DNA of 64,000 bases from Corynebacterium occultum (lineage in GTDB: Bacteria > Actinomycetota > Actinomycetes > Mycobacteriales > Mycobacteriaceae), in assembly GCF_009734425.1 (NCBI RefSeq), contig NZ_CP046455.1, forward strand, positions 1,178,001 through 1,242,000, written 5' to 3'. The first letter of the stretch is position 1, and the number at the start of each line of letters is the position of its first letter. Under the pieces are notes generated by a model. The model was not told the origin of the DNA. It made no database searches and saw only the letters and a list, made by a program, of their open reading frames with translations. The translations under genes were made by a program, and so were the position numbers. Below, piece by piece: positions 57,567-64,000 of the stretch.

Positions 57567-58367
57567 ATGATGCCCGCAATCGTGGCGCTTGTGAAGAACG
57601 TTCCGGACACCTGGTCCACCCGGAAACTGACCCCCGATTTCCGGCTTGACCGCGAAAGCGTGGATTCCGTTATCGATGAGATCAATGAGTTCTCCGTGGA
57701 ACAGGCACTGCGCCTGCGCGATGACAACCCGGAGGCCGGTTATCGCGTGATCGCCCTGGGTGCCGGCCCCGCCGGTGCCGATGAGGCACTCCGTAAGGCC
57801 CTGGCCATGGGTGTGGACGAAGCCGTCCACCTGGCCGATGAGGCCCTGGCCGGTTCCGATGTGATCGGCACGGCCTGGGCCCTCAACAACGCCATCAACA
57901 CCATCGAGGATGTCGCCCTGATCATCGCCGGTGCCGCCTCCTCGGATGCTGCCGTGGGTGCCCTGCCGGGCATCCTCGCTGAATACCGCCAGATCCCGGC
58001 GCTGACCAGCCTGAGTGAGATCAAGCTCGAGAGTGGCCAGGTTCAGGCGGTCCGGGAAAGCAACAAGGGAACTTACCAGCTGCAGTCCGCACTGCCGGCC
58101 GTGGTCTCAGTCTCCGACAAGGCCGATAAGCCGCGCTTCCCCAACTTCAAGGGCCTGATGGCCGCCAAGAAGGCCGAGATCAAGTCCCTGGATCTGGCCG
58201 CCATCGGGGTCGCCCCGGAGCAGGTCGGTCAGGCACACGCCTCCTCCTCGGTCACCGCCGCGCAGGAGCGCCCGGCACGCACCGCCGGTGAGCTGGTCCA
58301 CGCCAATGATCCCGCCGTCGCCGCCGCGAAGATCGCTGACTTCCTGGCCGCCCAGAAGCTGATTTAA
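57567..58367 (+). CDS. etfB: Electron transfer flavoprotein beta subunit
   Basis: AMP-binding subunit of the electron transfer flavoprotein that takes electrons from acyl-CoA and other dehydrogenases. It has 266 residues, beginning MMPAIVALVKNVPDTW (the second ATG at 57570 is equally possible). Family features include FSVEQALRLRDDNP, VIALGAGPAGADEALRKALAMG, the nucleotide-binding ADEALAGSDVIGTAWAL and the recognition-loop region. It is followed 34 bases later by etfA. Confidence 0.96.
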   Translation: MMPAIVALVKNVPDTWSTRKLTPDFRLDRESVDSVIDEINEFSVEQALRLRDDNPEAGYRVIALGAGPAGADEALRKALAMGVDEAVHLADEALAGSDVIGTAWALNNAINTIEDVALIIAGAASSDAAVGALPGILAEYRQIPALTSLSEIKLESGQVQAVRESNKGTYQLQSALPAVVSVSDKADKPRFPNFKGLMAAKKAEIKSLDLAAIGVAPEQVGQAHASSSVTAAQERPARTAGELVHANDPAVAAAKIADFLAAQKLI

Positions 58368-58401
58368 GACCGACCCCGAAACCACTAGGAGAATTTTCCC
58401 C

Positions 58402-59358
58402 ATGAGCAACGCATATGTCCTGGTAGAGCAGCAGGGCGGCATCCTTGACCCGGTCACCGCGGAACTGATCACCGCAGCCCGCAACCTCGGCGAGGTCACC
58501 GCCGTGGTCGTCGGCAAGACCGGCACCCACACCACCCTGGCGGGTGAGCTGGCTGCCATCGGTGCCGCCGCGGTCATCGCCGCCGAGTCGGACTCCTATG
58601 ACTCCCGCCTGATCCTGCCGGAGGTGGACACCCTCCACACCATCGCCTACAACAACCCGGGCCCCATCGTCGTGGCCGCCACCACCGAGGGCAATGAGAT
58701 CGCCGGCCGCCTGGCCGTGCGCCTGGCATCCGGTGTGCTCAGCGATGTCATCGCCATCAACGCGGACCGCACCGCCACCCACTCCATCTTCGGCGACACC
58801 GTCAGCACCACCGCAGCTGTGGGTGGCAGCTGCCCGGTCTACACCCTGCGCCCCGGCGCCACTGAGGCCGACCCGATCCCGGCAGCCGGCACCGTACAGG
58901 TCATCGCCCTGCCGGAGGCCACCGCCAAGGATGTCACCGTCACCTCTTTCACGCCCTCCGAGGTTGCCCAGCGCCCCGCGCTCTCCCAGGCCAAGGCCGT
59001 CGTCGCCGGTGGCCGTGGTGTCGGTTCGGTGGAGGGTTTCACCGATCTGGTTGAGCCCCTGGCTGACCTGCTTGATGGTGCCGTGGGTGCCACCCGTGAT
59101 GCGGTGGATGAGAAGTACTACGGCCCGAACTTCCAGATCGGCCAGACCGGTGAGACTGTCTCCCCGGATCTCTACATCGCCCTCGGTATCTCCGGCGCCA
59201 TCCAGCACACCTCAGGCATGCAGACCGCGAAGACCATCGTGGCCATCAACGAGGATGAGGATGCCGCCATCTTCCAGATCGCCGATCTCGGCATCGTGGG
59301 TGACCTCTTCGAGATCACCCCGAAGCTGATCGAAGAGATCAAGCAGCGGAAGAACTAG
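58402..59358 (+). CDS. etfA: Electron transfer flavoprotein alpha subunit
   Basis: FAD-binding subunit, 318 residues. The C-terminal FAD domain has [45 protein letters not shown] with [10 protein letters not shown], and [20 protein letters not shown], all ETF-alpha signatures. AGGAG lies 8 bases upstream of the ATG. Confidence 0.97.
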   Translation: MSNAYVLVEQQGGILDPVTAELITAARNLGEVTAVVVGKTGTHTTLAGELAAIGAAAVIAAESDSYDSRLILPEVDTLHTIAYNNPGPIVVAATTEGNEIAGRLAVRLASGVLSDVIAINADRTATHSIFGDTVSTTAAVGGSCPVYTLRPGATEADPIPAAGTVQVIALPEATAKDVTVTSFTPSEVAQRPALSQAKAVVAGGRGVGSVEGFTDLVEPLADLLDGAVGATRDAVDEKYYGPNFQIGQTGETVSPDLYIALGISGAIQHTSGMQTAKTIVAINEDEDAAIFQIADLGIVGDLFEITPKLIEEIKQRKN

Positions 59359-59363
59359 CACAG

Positions 59364-60488
59364 ATGGCGGCGGGCGTTTACCTGGATCATGCCGCCACCA
59401 CGCCGATGCGGCAGGTGGCGGTGGATGCCTGGGTCAGGCATGCGCAGGCACTCAACCCCGGTGGGCAGTACACATCCGGTAGGCGCGCCCGCAGCGTGCT
59501 TGACGACGCTCGTGAAACCATCGCCGCCCTGCTGGGCTGCGAGCCGGTGGAGGTCATCTTCACCGCCTCCGGCACCGAGGCCGACAATATCGGCGTGCAG
59601 GGTCTTTTTGCCGCCTCAGAGTCCCGAAGGGTGATCTCCACCCCGATCGAACATCCCGCGGTACTGGAAACGGTGCAGTCCCTGGGTGCTGAGGTGGAGT
59701 TGCTGCCGGTGGACGCCCAAGGCCGGGTCAGTGACCTTTCCGCCCTGGATACCCCGGCTGCCTTGGCCGCCTGCATGTGGGCCAATAATGAAACCGGTGC
59801 GATCCAGCCGGTCGAGCAGGTCATTGGGCGTGCCAGTGCGGTGGGCACCCCGGTGCATGTGGATGCCGTCCAGGTGGTCGGCCATCTCCCCGTGAATTTC
59901 GCCGCGCTAGGGGCCACCACTCTGGCGGCCTCCGCCCATAAATTCGGCGGGCCCAGGGGAGTGGGACTGCTGTTAGCCAAACGTTCCCCAGCACCCACCG
60001 GGGTACTTCACGGCGGTGGCCAGGAGCGTGGAATCCGACCCGGCACCGTGGATGTCGCCGGAGCCGCAGCCACCGCTGCCGCACTTGAAGAGGCGGTGTC
60101 CGAGATTCCGACTGAACTCGGACGGTTGCGTGGCCTGCGGGACCTGCTGCGAACCGGGATCACCGACCTGGTCGAGGATGTGGTTTTTCACACCACCGAA
60201 TCTTCTCTTCCCGGCCACCTGCACATGTCTTTCCCCGGTGCAGAGGGCGACAGCCTGCTCATGCTCCTGGACAGCCTCGGGGTGGAAGCCTCCACCGGTT
60301 CGGCCTGCGCGGCCGGCGTGAACCGAGCCAGCCACGTGCTCCTGGCAATGGGTGTCAGTGAAGCAGAAGCTCGGGGGGCACTGCGCTTTACCCTGGGGCG
60401 GACCTCCACCGAATCGGATGTTAAGCGGGTGCTCGGGCTGATCGAGGATGTGGCGGCCCGTGCCAGGGCTGCCGGCATGGCCTTCTGA
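59364..60488 (+). CDS. Cysteine desulfurase (NifS/IscS type)
   Basis: PLP enzyme that removes sulphur from cysteine for Fe-S clusters or tRNA thiolation. It has 374 residues, 5 bases after etfA. The PLP lysine is Lys193 in SAHKFGGPRGVG, preceded by HVDAVQVVG. The persulphide Cys is Cys315 in STGSACAAG. In related genomes this gene precedes the tRNA thiouridylase gene (mnmA); here that place is taken by mobile and accessory DNA. Confidence 0.94.
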   Translation: MAAGVYLDHAATTPMRQVAVDAWVRHAQALNPGGQYTSGRRARSVLDDARETIAALLGCEPVEVIFTASGTEADNIGVQGLFAASESRRVISTPIEHPAVLETVQSLGAEVELLPVDAQGRVSDLSALDTPAALAACMWANNETGAIQPVEQVIGRASAVGTPVHVDAVQVVGHLPVNFAALGATTLAASAHKFGGPRGVGLLLAKRSPAPTGVLHGGGQERGIRPGTVDVAGAAATAAALEEAVSEIPTELGRLRGLRDLLRTGITDLVEDVVFHTTESSLPGHLHMSFPGAEGDSLLMLLDSLGVEASTGSACAAGVNRASHVLLAMGVSEAEARGALRFTLGRTSTESDVKRVLGLIEDVAARARAAGMAF

Positions 60489-60490
60489 TC

Positions 60491-60513
60491 GGTGGTGTTG
60501 CCAAGTTGGGTGG
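60491..60513 (+). repeat. IS-end-like sequence, direct copy 1
   Basis: GGTGGTGTTGCCAAGTTGGG begins 3 bases after the cysteine desulfurase stop. It matches 62599-62620 at nearly every base and recalls the GGxTCTGTTGCAAAG ends of IS6-family elements. No IS6 transposase is seen. Confidence 0.45.
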
Positions 60514-60623
60514 AGAGCCGGGGGCCAGTAGGCCCTGCCTCCGTCCTCTTCAACGCCAAGGTGTGCCGCGTTATCGTGGAACTCGACTCACTGTCCCTGA
60601 TTGAGCGCTATCAGACGGTCTAG

Positions 60624-61555
60624 ATGATTGATTCCTGGGGTCACCACGGGAGTCGCTACCGATAAACAAAGCGAGAGTTTTCAAGAATCGAATTTGTGGA
60701 AAACGACATGAACACTCTCGCAACAGCACTCTACGTCACCTGCGACGACTACCTCAACACCCACCCCGAGCTTCTCCCGGCCCGCCCGGCCTCCGGGTGC
60801 CAGCCCCGCATCAGCGACACAGAACTCATCGTCCTGGCCGGCATGTTTTCCCCCACCTCTCGCAGCAGTCCGGCTATAACAAACGCCAACGCGCCCTCAC
60901 CAAAGTCATCCAGCACCTCATGGTGCACCTGGCCACCAGCATCGGACTGCTGGGCGATGATGTTTGGATCGTGGACTCCACCCCGGTCGAGTGCGGCCGC
61001 TCCCGGGAAACAGCCACACGCTCGGATCTGGCCGGAACCGCCGAATACGGGTACTGCGCCTCCCATTCGAGGTTCTTCTGGGGGATGCGTCTGCATCTGA
61101 TCTCCACGCTGCACGGGATGCCAGTCGCTTATGCGGTCACCGGGGCGAAGGCCGGTGGACGCGCCACGTTGCTGGCCATGCTCGATCGGTTGCCGGTGCC
61201 GGTACCGACCGGGCAGGTGATCATGGCGGACAAGGGCCACAACGGTGCCTGGCTGGATGATGAACTCAGCGACGGTGGTGTCGAGTTGATCCGGCCGGCC
61301 CGGAAGGGCGAGGCACCCCGGCCAGGCAGGCAGTTCCTGAAACCGTTGGGGCAGCGGATCGAGTCGGTGTTTGAGACGTTGAAAGGCCAGCTGGTCCTGG
61401 AGCAGCATGGTGGTCGCACCGTGGCCGGGGTGGCCAGCCGGATGGTGCGGCGGTTGTTGGCGTTGACAGCGGTGATCTGGCATAGCCACACCACCGGCCA
61501 GCCGGCGCTGCGGTCACTGATCGCGCATGACCACTAAACCCCAGGAATCAATCAT
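60624..61555. mobile_element. IS982-family insertion sequence with degraded transposase
   Basis: A 932-base element. Perfect 17-bp terminal inverted repeats run from ATGATTGATTCCTGGGG (60624-60640) to its complement at 61539-61555. Both ends are flanked by CTAG (60620-60623 and 61556-61559), which may be the target duplication or part of longer 20-bp ends. It contains one transposase gene, broken by a deletion. The family call rests on the transposase sequence. Confidence 0.85.
60708..61537 (+). pseudogene. IS982-family transposase, internally deleted and frameshifted
   Basis: DDE transposase remnant. The first part (MNTLATALYVTCDDYLNTHP to LIVLA, about 45 residues) reads in one frame. From FPHLSQQSGYNKRQ (about 60850) onward it reads in another frame to SLIAHDH. 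IS982-family proteins normally have about 21-22 residues (of the type MQALLGYTSEARWLRYA) between LxVLAV and HLFPHLPQQ. That segment is missing here, so a deletion of about 65 bases that is not a multiple of three explains the frame change. Catalytic-site sequences VWIVDSTPVECG, IMADKGHNG and IESVFETLKGQ survive. The element probably cannot move on its own. Confidence 0.82.
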
Positions 61556-61647
61556 CTAGCGCTGAGTGACTGTTTCACCACTGAGCCATCCTGGCCTTCG
61601 GCACATCGTCACTTCCTGTACCCAGAAAAAGAATCTTCAAGCAAAAA

Positions 61648-61681
61648 CACGTTCTCTCGGTTAATAAACCGAGGGAACGTG
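61648..61681 (-). terminator. Terminator of the secreted-peptide cassette
   Basis: CACGTTCTCTCGGTT (61648-61662) pairs with AACCGAGGGAACGTG (61667-61681), 15 bp with one G-T pair and a 4-base loop. On the minus strand it is followed by TTTTTGC. It sits 35 bases past the stop of the small gene at 61716. Confidence 0.88.
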
Positions 61682-61715
61682 ATCGCAGCAGGTCAAATGA
61701 CTTTCTGCTTGCCTT

Positions 61716-62012
61716 CTAGCGCTGCTTCCGCCCTTGGAGACGCACAATTAATTTCCTGACGTTAGCCAGGGCTGCTCGAGCGAGTATGAGGGGGGTAAAG
61801 ACCACGAGAGTTTTGACCATCGCTTTTCCCCCCTTTGTCAGGGATGGAAGCCCTTGATCTGCTAGCACTTTGTCGATTTCTTCTCGAGAAAGGTCAGAGT
61901 GCTCGTCGATCACTTCTCTGCTAGCCACGAATTCTTTGCGATAGGCCGGGGCTCGACGCCAACGCTGCTCTGCTTTTTCATCTAGCGAATCGATCATTTT
62001 CAAAATGTCCAT
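61716..62012 (-). CDS. Small basic protein, partner of the upstream secreted peptide gene
   Basis: 98 residues from MDILKMIDSL (62012), with GGAGGCG upstream. I do not recognise a family. The N-terminal two thirds are charged and helical (DEKAEQRWRRAPAYRKEF, REVIDEHSDLSREEIDKVL). A moderately hydrophobic stretch (VKTLVVFTPLILARAALANV, about 66-85) could associate with membrane, followed by a very basic end (RKLIVRLQGRKQR). It starts about 20 bases after the secreted-peptide gene and shares its terminator, so the two are cotranscribed. An immunity or regulatory role is only a guess. Confidence 0.65.
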   Translation of the reverse strand: MDILKMIDSLDEKAEQRWRRAPAYRKEFVASREVIDEHSDLSREEIDKVLADQGLPSLTKGGKAMVKTLVVFTPLILARAALANVRKLIVRLQGRKQR

Positions 62013-62032
62013 GTTTTGCTGATACGCCTCCA

Positions 62033-62413
62033 CTAACGGCCACGTGCACAAGCCAGTGCAGCAGTGCCGAAGAGGGTGCCGATTGCTGCCCAATTTCCAG
62101 TCGTAGCTAGTTCTGCGATCTGAAGTAGTTGCTGTCCACGGATGCTCAGCCCGGCCAAACAACGAATGACAACGAAGGGCAGCGCTGTGGGCTGAACGAG
62201 TTCTCCGTCAGCATCCTCTGCGTCCAGGGTGACTGGTTCCCCGACTGAGTCAACGGCAGGTTTGTCCGCGGTGGGCTGGGTGAACTCTGCGCCAGTCGAT
62301 ACGACTGCTGCAGGAGTGGAGATTTCCTCAGCTTGTACGGCGGGTAATGCGGTGAGGGGGAGTGTGATTGTCAATGATACGGCTGCAAGACGGGTGGCGA
62401 ATCGGTTTCTCAT
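62033..62413 (-). CDS. Small secreted precursor peptide of unknown function
   Basis: 126 residues; GAGAGGATCGCT precedes the ATG. A strong Sec signal peptide (MRNRFATRLAAVSLTITLPL ... VQA, residues 1-28) is followed by an acidic, Pro/Thr-rich stretch (about 29-75). The C-terminal segment is hydrophobic and small-residue-rich, with two cysteines (VIRCLAGLS and LACARGR) and GNWAAIGTLFGTAA. An acidic linker followed by an amphipathic Cys-bearing tail resembles secreted antimicrobial or signalling peptide precursors, but no known family was recognised. Confidence 0.65.
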   Translation of the reverse strand: MRNRFATRLAAVSLTITLPLTALPAVQAEEISTPAAVVSTGAEFTQPTADKPAVDSVGEPVTLDAEDADGELVQPTALPFVVIRCLAGLSIRGQQLLQIAELATTGNWAAIGTLFGTAALACARGR

Positions 62414-62592
62414 AGCGATCCTCTCGTGATCATTTCTGGAAGCGAGAAAAATACTAAGCCTCAGGAAATAAATCCCTGAATGCCAGATCTATCATGCTGC
62501 AGAGGCTGTCGCATGACAACGAGAACTTTTTGTTGCAGCTCTTTAGCCGCCTGGAGTGCTGGCTCCGCCCCAAAGCTCCCCTTCTGGCTCGT

Positions 62593-62964
62593 TCAAAGGG
62601 TGCTGTTGCAAAGTTGGGGGAGTAGGAAGACCCCATTGAACGCCGTCATCCTGTTTTTGCACCACGCGTGATGGCGGGCATCGAAGTTCTCTTGAGCGGC
62701 CTTCGAGTACTGGACGGGCAGGGGGTCGTTCTTGAGATTGGTGATGAACCCGTACAAGGAGGCGTGGGTTTCCTCCTTAAGGGTATCCTTGGCCGGATGC
62801 TTCTTGATGCCCTTCATTGCACTGCTCAGCTTGCTGTAGGCCTTCTTCGATACCTCTTCCACCCCCTCCGGGGAGCTATGGTCATCGATGATTGAGGGGC
62901 TGAAGTAGGTTCTCAAGAGGCTGTTAAGCCGTTGCGTTTCGTTCACACCCGTCACGGTAACCAC
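62593..62964 (-). pseudogene. Remnant reading frame ending in an IS-end-like sequence
   Basis: 123 residues from a GTG at 62964 (VTVTGVNETQRLNSLLRTYF ...). The family was not recognised. The last residues (LLPQLCNSTL) are encoded by the IS6-end-like sequence at 62599-62621, so the original C-terminus was probably replaced when a mobile element inserted or decayed there. It may equally be non-coding remnant DNA. Confidence 0.4.
62599..62621 (+). repeat. IS-end-like sequence, direct copy 2
   Basis: GGTGCTGTTGCAAAGTTGGG here and GGTGGTGTTGCCAAGTTGGG at 60491 are in the same orientation, 2.1 kb apart, and bracket the IS982 element and the peptide cassette. Confidence 0.5.
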
Positions 62965-63204
62965 TTGCGCATCCCTGGGAGCTCTCGGGGTGCCCTAAGA
63001 ATCAACAGTTTGGCTCATGCCAGCGCACAAAGGAAGGCCCCCAGGCAGCGCGACCAGATTCTTGGGAGGCTAAAGGTGATGCAAAATTCCCAAGGTCGGC
63101 TCCACTTCCGGATCATATGAACTACAGGGCGATTAAGCCATGCCGGGCCCAGCGATTATCCCCGTGATGGGCATGCTTTCAAGGTAACAGGCACTGGCGA
63201 ATCT

Positions 63205-63220
63205 AAACATACGTATGTTT
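63205..63220. promoter_or_regulatory. 16-bp perfect palindrome, operator-like
   Basis: AAACATACGTATGTTT is fully self-complementary. Its size and AT-rich flanks fit a TetR-type or similar dimeric repressor operator. It lies just upstream of a promoter-like pair. Confidence 0.55.
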
Positions 63221-63225
63221 TAACG

Positions 63226-63255
63226 TTGTAGTGTCATGTCGATTTAGCGTATAAA
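63226..63255 (+). promoter_or_regulatory. Promoter-like pair next to the palindrome
   Basis: TTGTAG (63226-63231), an 18-base spacer and TATAAA (63250-63255). It points at the convergent Mrr gene, and no plus-strand gene follows, so it may be left from a lost gene or drive an RNA. Confidence 0.4.
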
Positions 63256-63335
63256 AGTTCGGTTCCCAGACCTCTACTTAGTTCCCCCAGACGGGCTCTT
63301 TTGCCGTTCTCTCTACAGGAAAGTGGACCTGGCGT

Positions 63336-64000
63336 TTAGTCAAACTTGTCGAACCAGCCCTCATTGACGGTCGGCTGGAGACTGACTCCGGATTCCCCGT
63401 CTTCACGGATCAAATCCGCCAGGCGGTCCCCGTCGATGAGATCAACAGTCGGGATGGTGGTCGTGGCGGCTTTGCGGGCAGGCTCGGTGAACCGGCTAAG
63501 TGTCACCAGAATCGCCCGTTCTGCCCCCTTGGTCTGGGCATCGCGCTGGAACAAGGCTACGGTGTCCCTCCCAATGGGTTTTCCGTTCGGATCGTAGCGT
63601 TTGACCTGGACCGCTACCCGCGAGGAGAGCACCGGACTCAAAGGCGCGGTGCCGATCCCGTCAATGCCCTCGTCTCTACTTCCGCCGATATGGGTTAGTT
63701 GGAGGCCGTAGCGACGCAGTAGGTAGAGCACGAACTTCTCAAACCCCTCCGGGGAAAGCCGGTGCAGGCGCTCCAGCAGCTGGATCTTCCACCCCGAGGC
63801 AGAACTATCGTCGTCGGCTTCCGAGACGGCCAATACCTCTGCGGAAGGCTCGTCCCGGTCCTCGATACCCGCAGTGAAGGGGTCTTCCAGTTTCTTTCTG
63901 CGCTGCTCCCGGTAGTACTCGCGGTCCAGCTCGCGGATCTTCTCGAAGGCTTCCACCTCCGGCAGGGATAGCAGTTCTTCTCCCAGGTCCGTGGTCAGAT
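63336..64000 (-). CDS. Mrr-like type IV restriction endonuclease (3' part, runs off the window)
   Basis: The frame is open to the window edge, so the start is outside; about 220 residues are visible. A charged helical stretch (EAFEKIRELDREYYREQRRK) is followed by LERLHRLSPEGFEKFVLYLLRRYG and the Mrr catalytic core: GGSRDEGIDGIGTAP then VAVQVKRYDPNG, which supplies the PD-(D/E)xK-type Asp and the Q-x-K pair. Near the end is IPTVDLIDGDRLADLI, also typical of Mrr. Such enzymes cut methylated foreign DNA. The upstream part could carry another domain. Confidence 0.85.
   Translation of the reverse strand, partial: LTTDLGEELLSLPEVEAFEKIRELDREYYREQRRKKLEDPFTAGIEDRDEPSAEVLAVSEADDDSSASGWKIQLLERLHRLSPEGFEKFVLYLLRRYGLQLTHIGGSRDEGIDGIGTAPLSPVLSSRVAVQVKRYDPNGKPIGRDTVALFQRDAQTKGAERAILVTLSRFTEPARKAATTTIPTVDLIDGDRLADLIREDGESGVSLQPTVNEGWFDKFD

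Larger units (their letters stand above)
62965..63335. other. Intergenic stretch with orphan palindrome and promoter
   Basis: No gene is supported. It holds a 16-bp perfect palindrome and a promoter-like pair, described separately. The base composition is less GC-rich than the core regions. Confidence 0.45.

Noticed and set aside
60830..60860. Programmed ribosomal frameshift joining the two transposase frames
   Set aside because: There is no slippery heptamer, and family comparison points to a missing segment, so a deletion is the simpler reading.
62454..62636. 60-codon minus-strand frame (MGSSYSPNFATAPFERARR ...)
   Set aside because: It starts inside the IS-end-like sequence, has no ribosome binding site and shows no homology cue.

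Overview
The window is a contiguous piece of a high-GC actinobacterial chromosome, almost certainly Corynebacterium. The evidence is the order argS-lysA, hom-thrB, an arnR-type regulator, narKGHJI, molybdopterin genes, rho-prfA-prmC, the atp operon, nucS, glgE/glgB and etfBA-nifS, together with a homoserine dehydrogenase of the corynebacterial length and a Rho with a long Arg/Asp/Gln-rich insert. The species cannot be told from the sequence alone.

Region 1 (1-12.9 kb) holds aspartate-family amino acid synthesis: the 3' part of argS, lysA, then hom-thrB. Between the two pairs sit a secreted, C-terminally anchored protein of unknown function and two tandem paralogous two-component systems (response regulator then kinase, twice). 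Their kinases are unusual: the catalytic core lies between two membrane domains and is followed by a conserved C-terminal domain. The hom promoter carries a McbR-like operator.

Region 2 (12.9-30.9 kb) is an anaerobic nitrate respiration and molybdenum block. On the minus strand lie narK, narG, narH, narJ and narI, then a molybdate ABC transporter (modA and a ModB-ModC fusion), and then the probable ArnR repressor of the nar operon, translationally coupled to the transporter. Beyond narK are mog (+) and a minus-strand operon moaA-moeA-moaC-mobA, which makes the cofactor for NarG, and an acyl-CoA ligase.

Region 3 (31-50 kb) is core housekeeping on the plus strand: rho with a long leader, prfA, prmC, a Sua5/YrdC gene, a WecA-like phosphoglycosyltransferase, an AtpI-like protein, atpBEFHAGDC, a DUF2550 gene, nucS and five smaller genes.

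Region 4 (50-60.5 kb) holds glgE-glgB (minus strand), an orphan ABC ATPase, a Nudix hydrolase overlapping a THUMP-like methyltransferase, and etfB-etfA-nifS.

Region 5 (60.5-64 kb) is accessory and less GC-rich. It has an IS982-family element with perfect inverted repeats, CTAG flanks and a broken transposase; a small two-gene cassette encoding a secreted, possibly processed peptide and a basic partner; IS-end-like remnants; an orphan palindrome with a promoter; and the 3' end of an Mrr-like restriction endonuclease running off the window.
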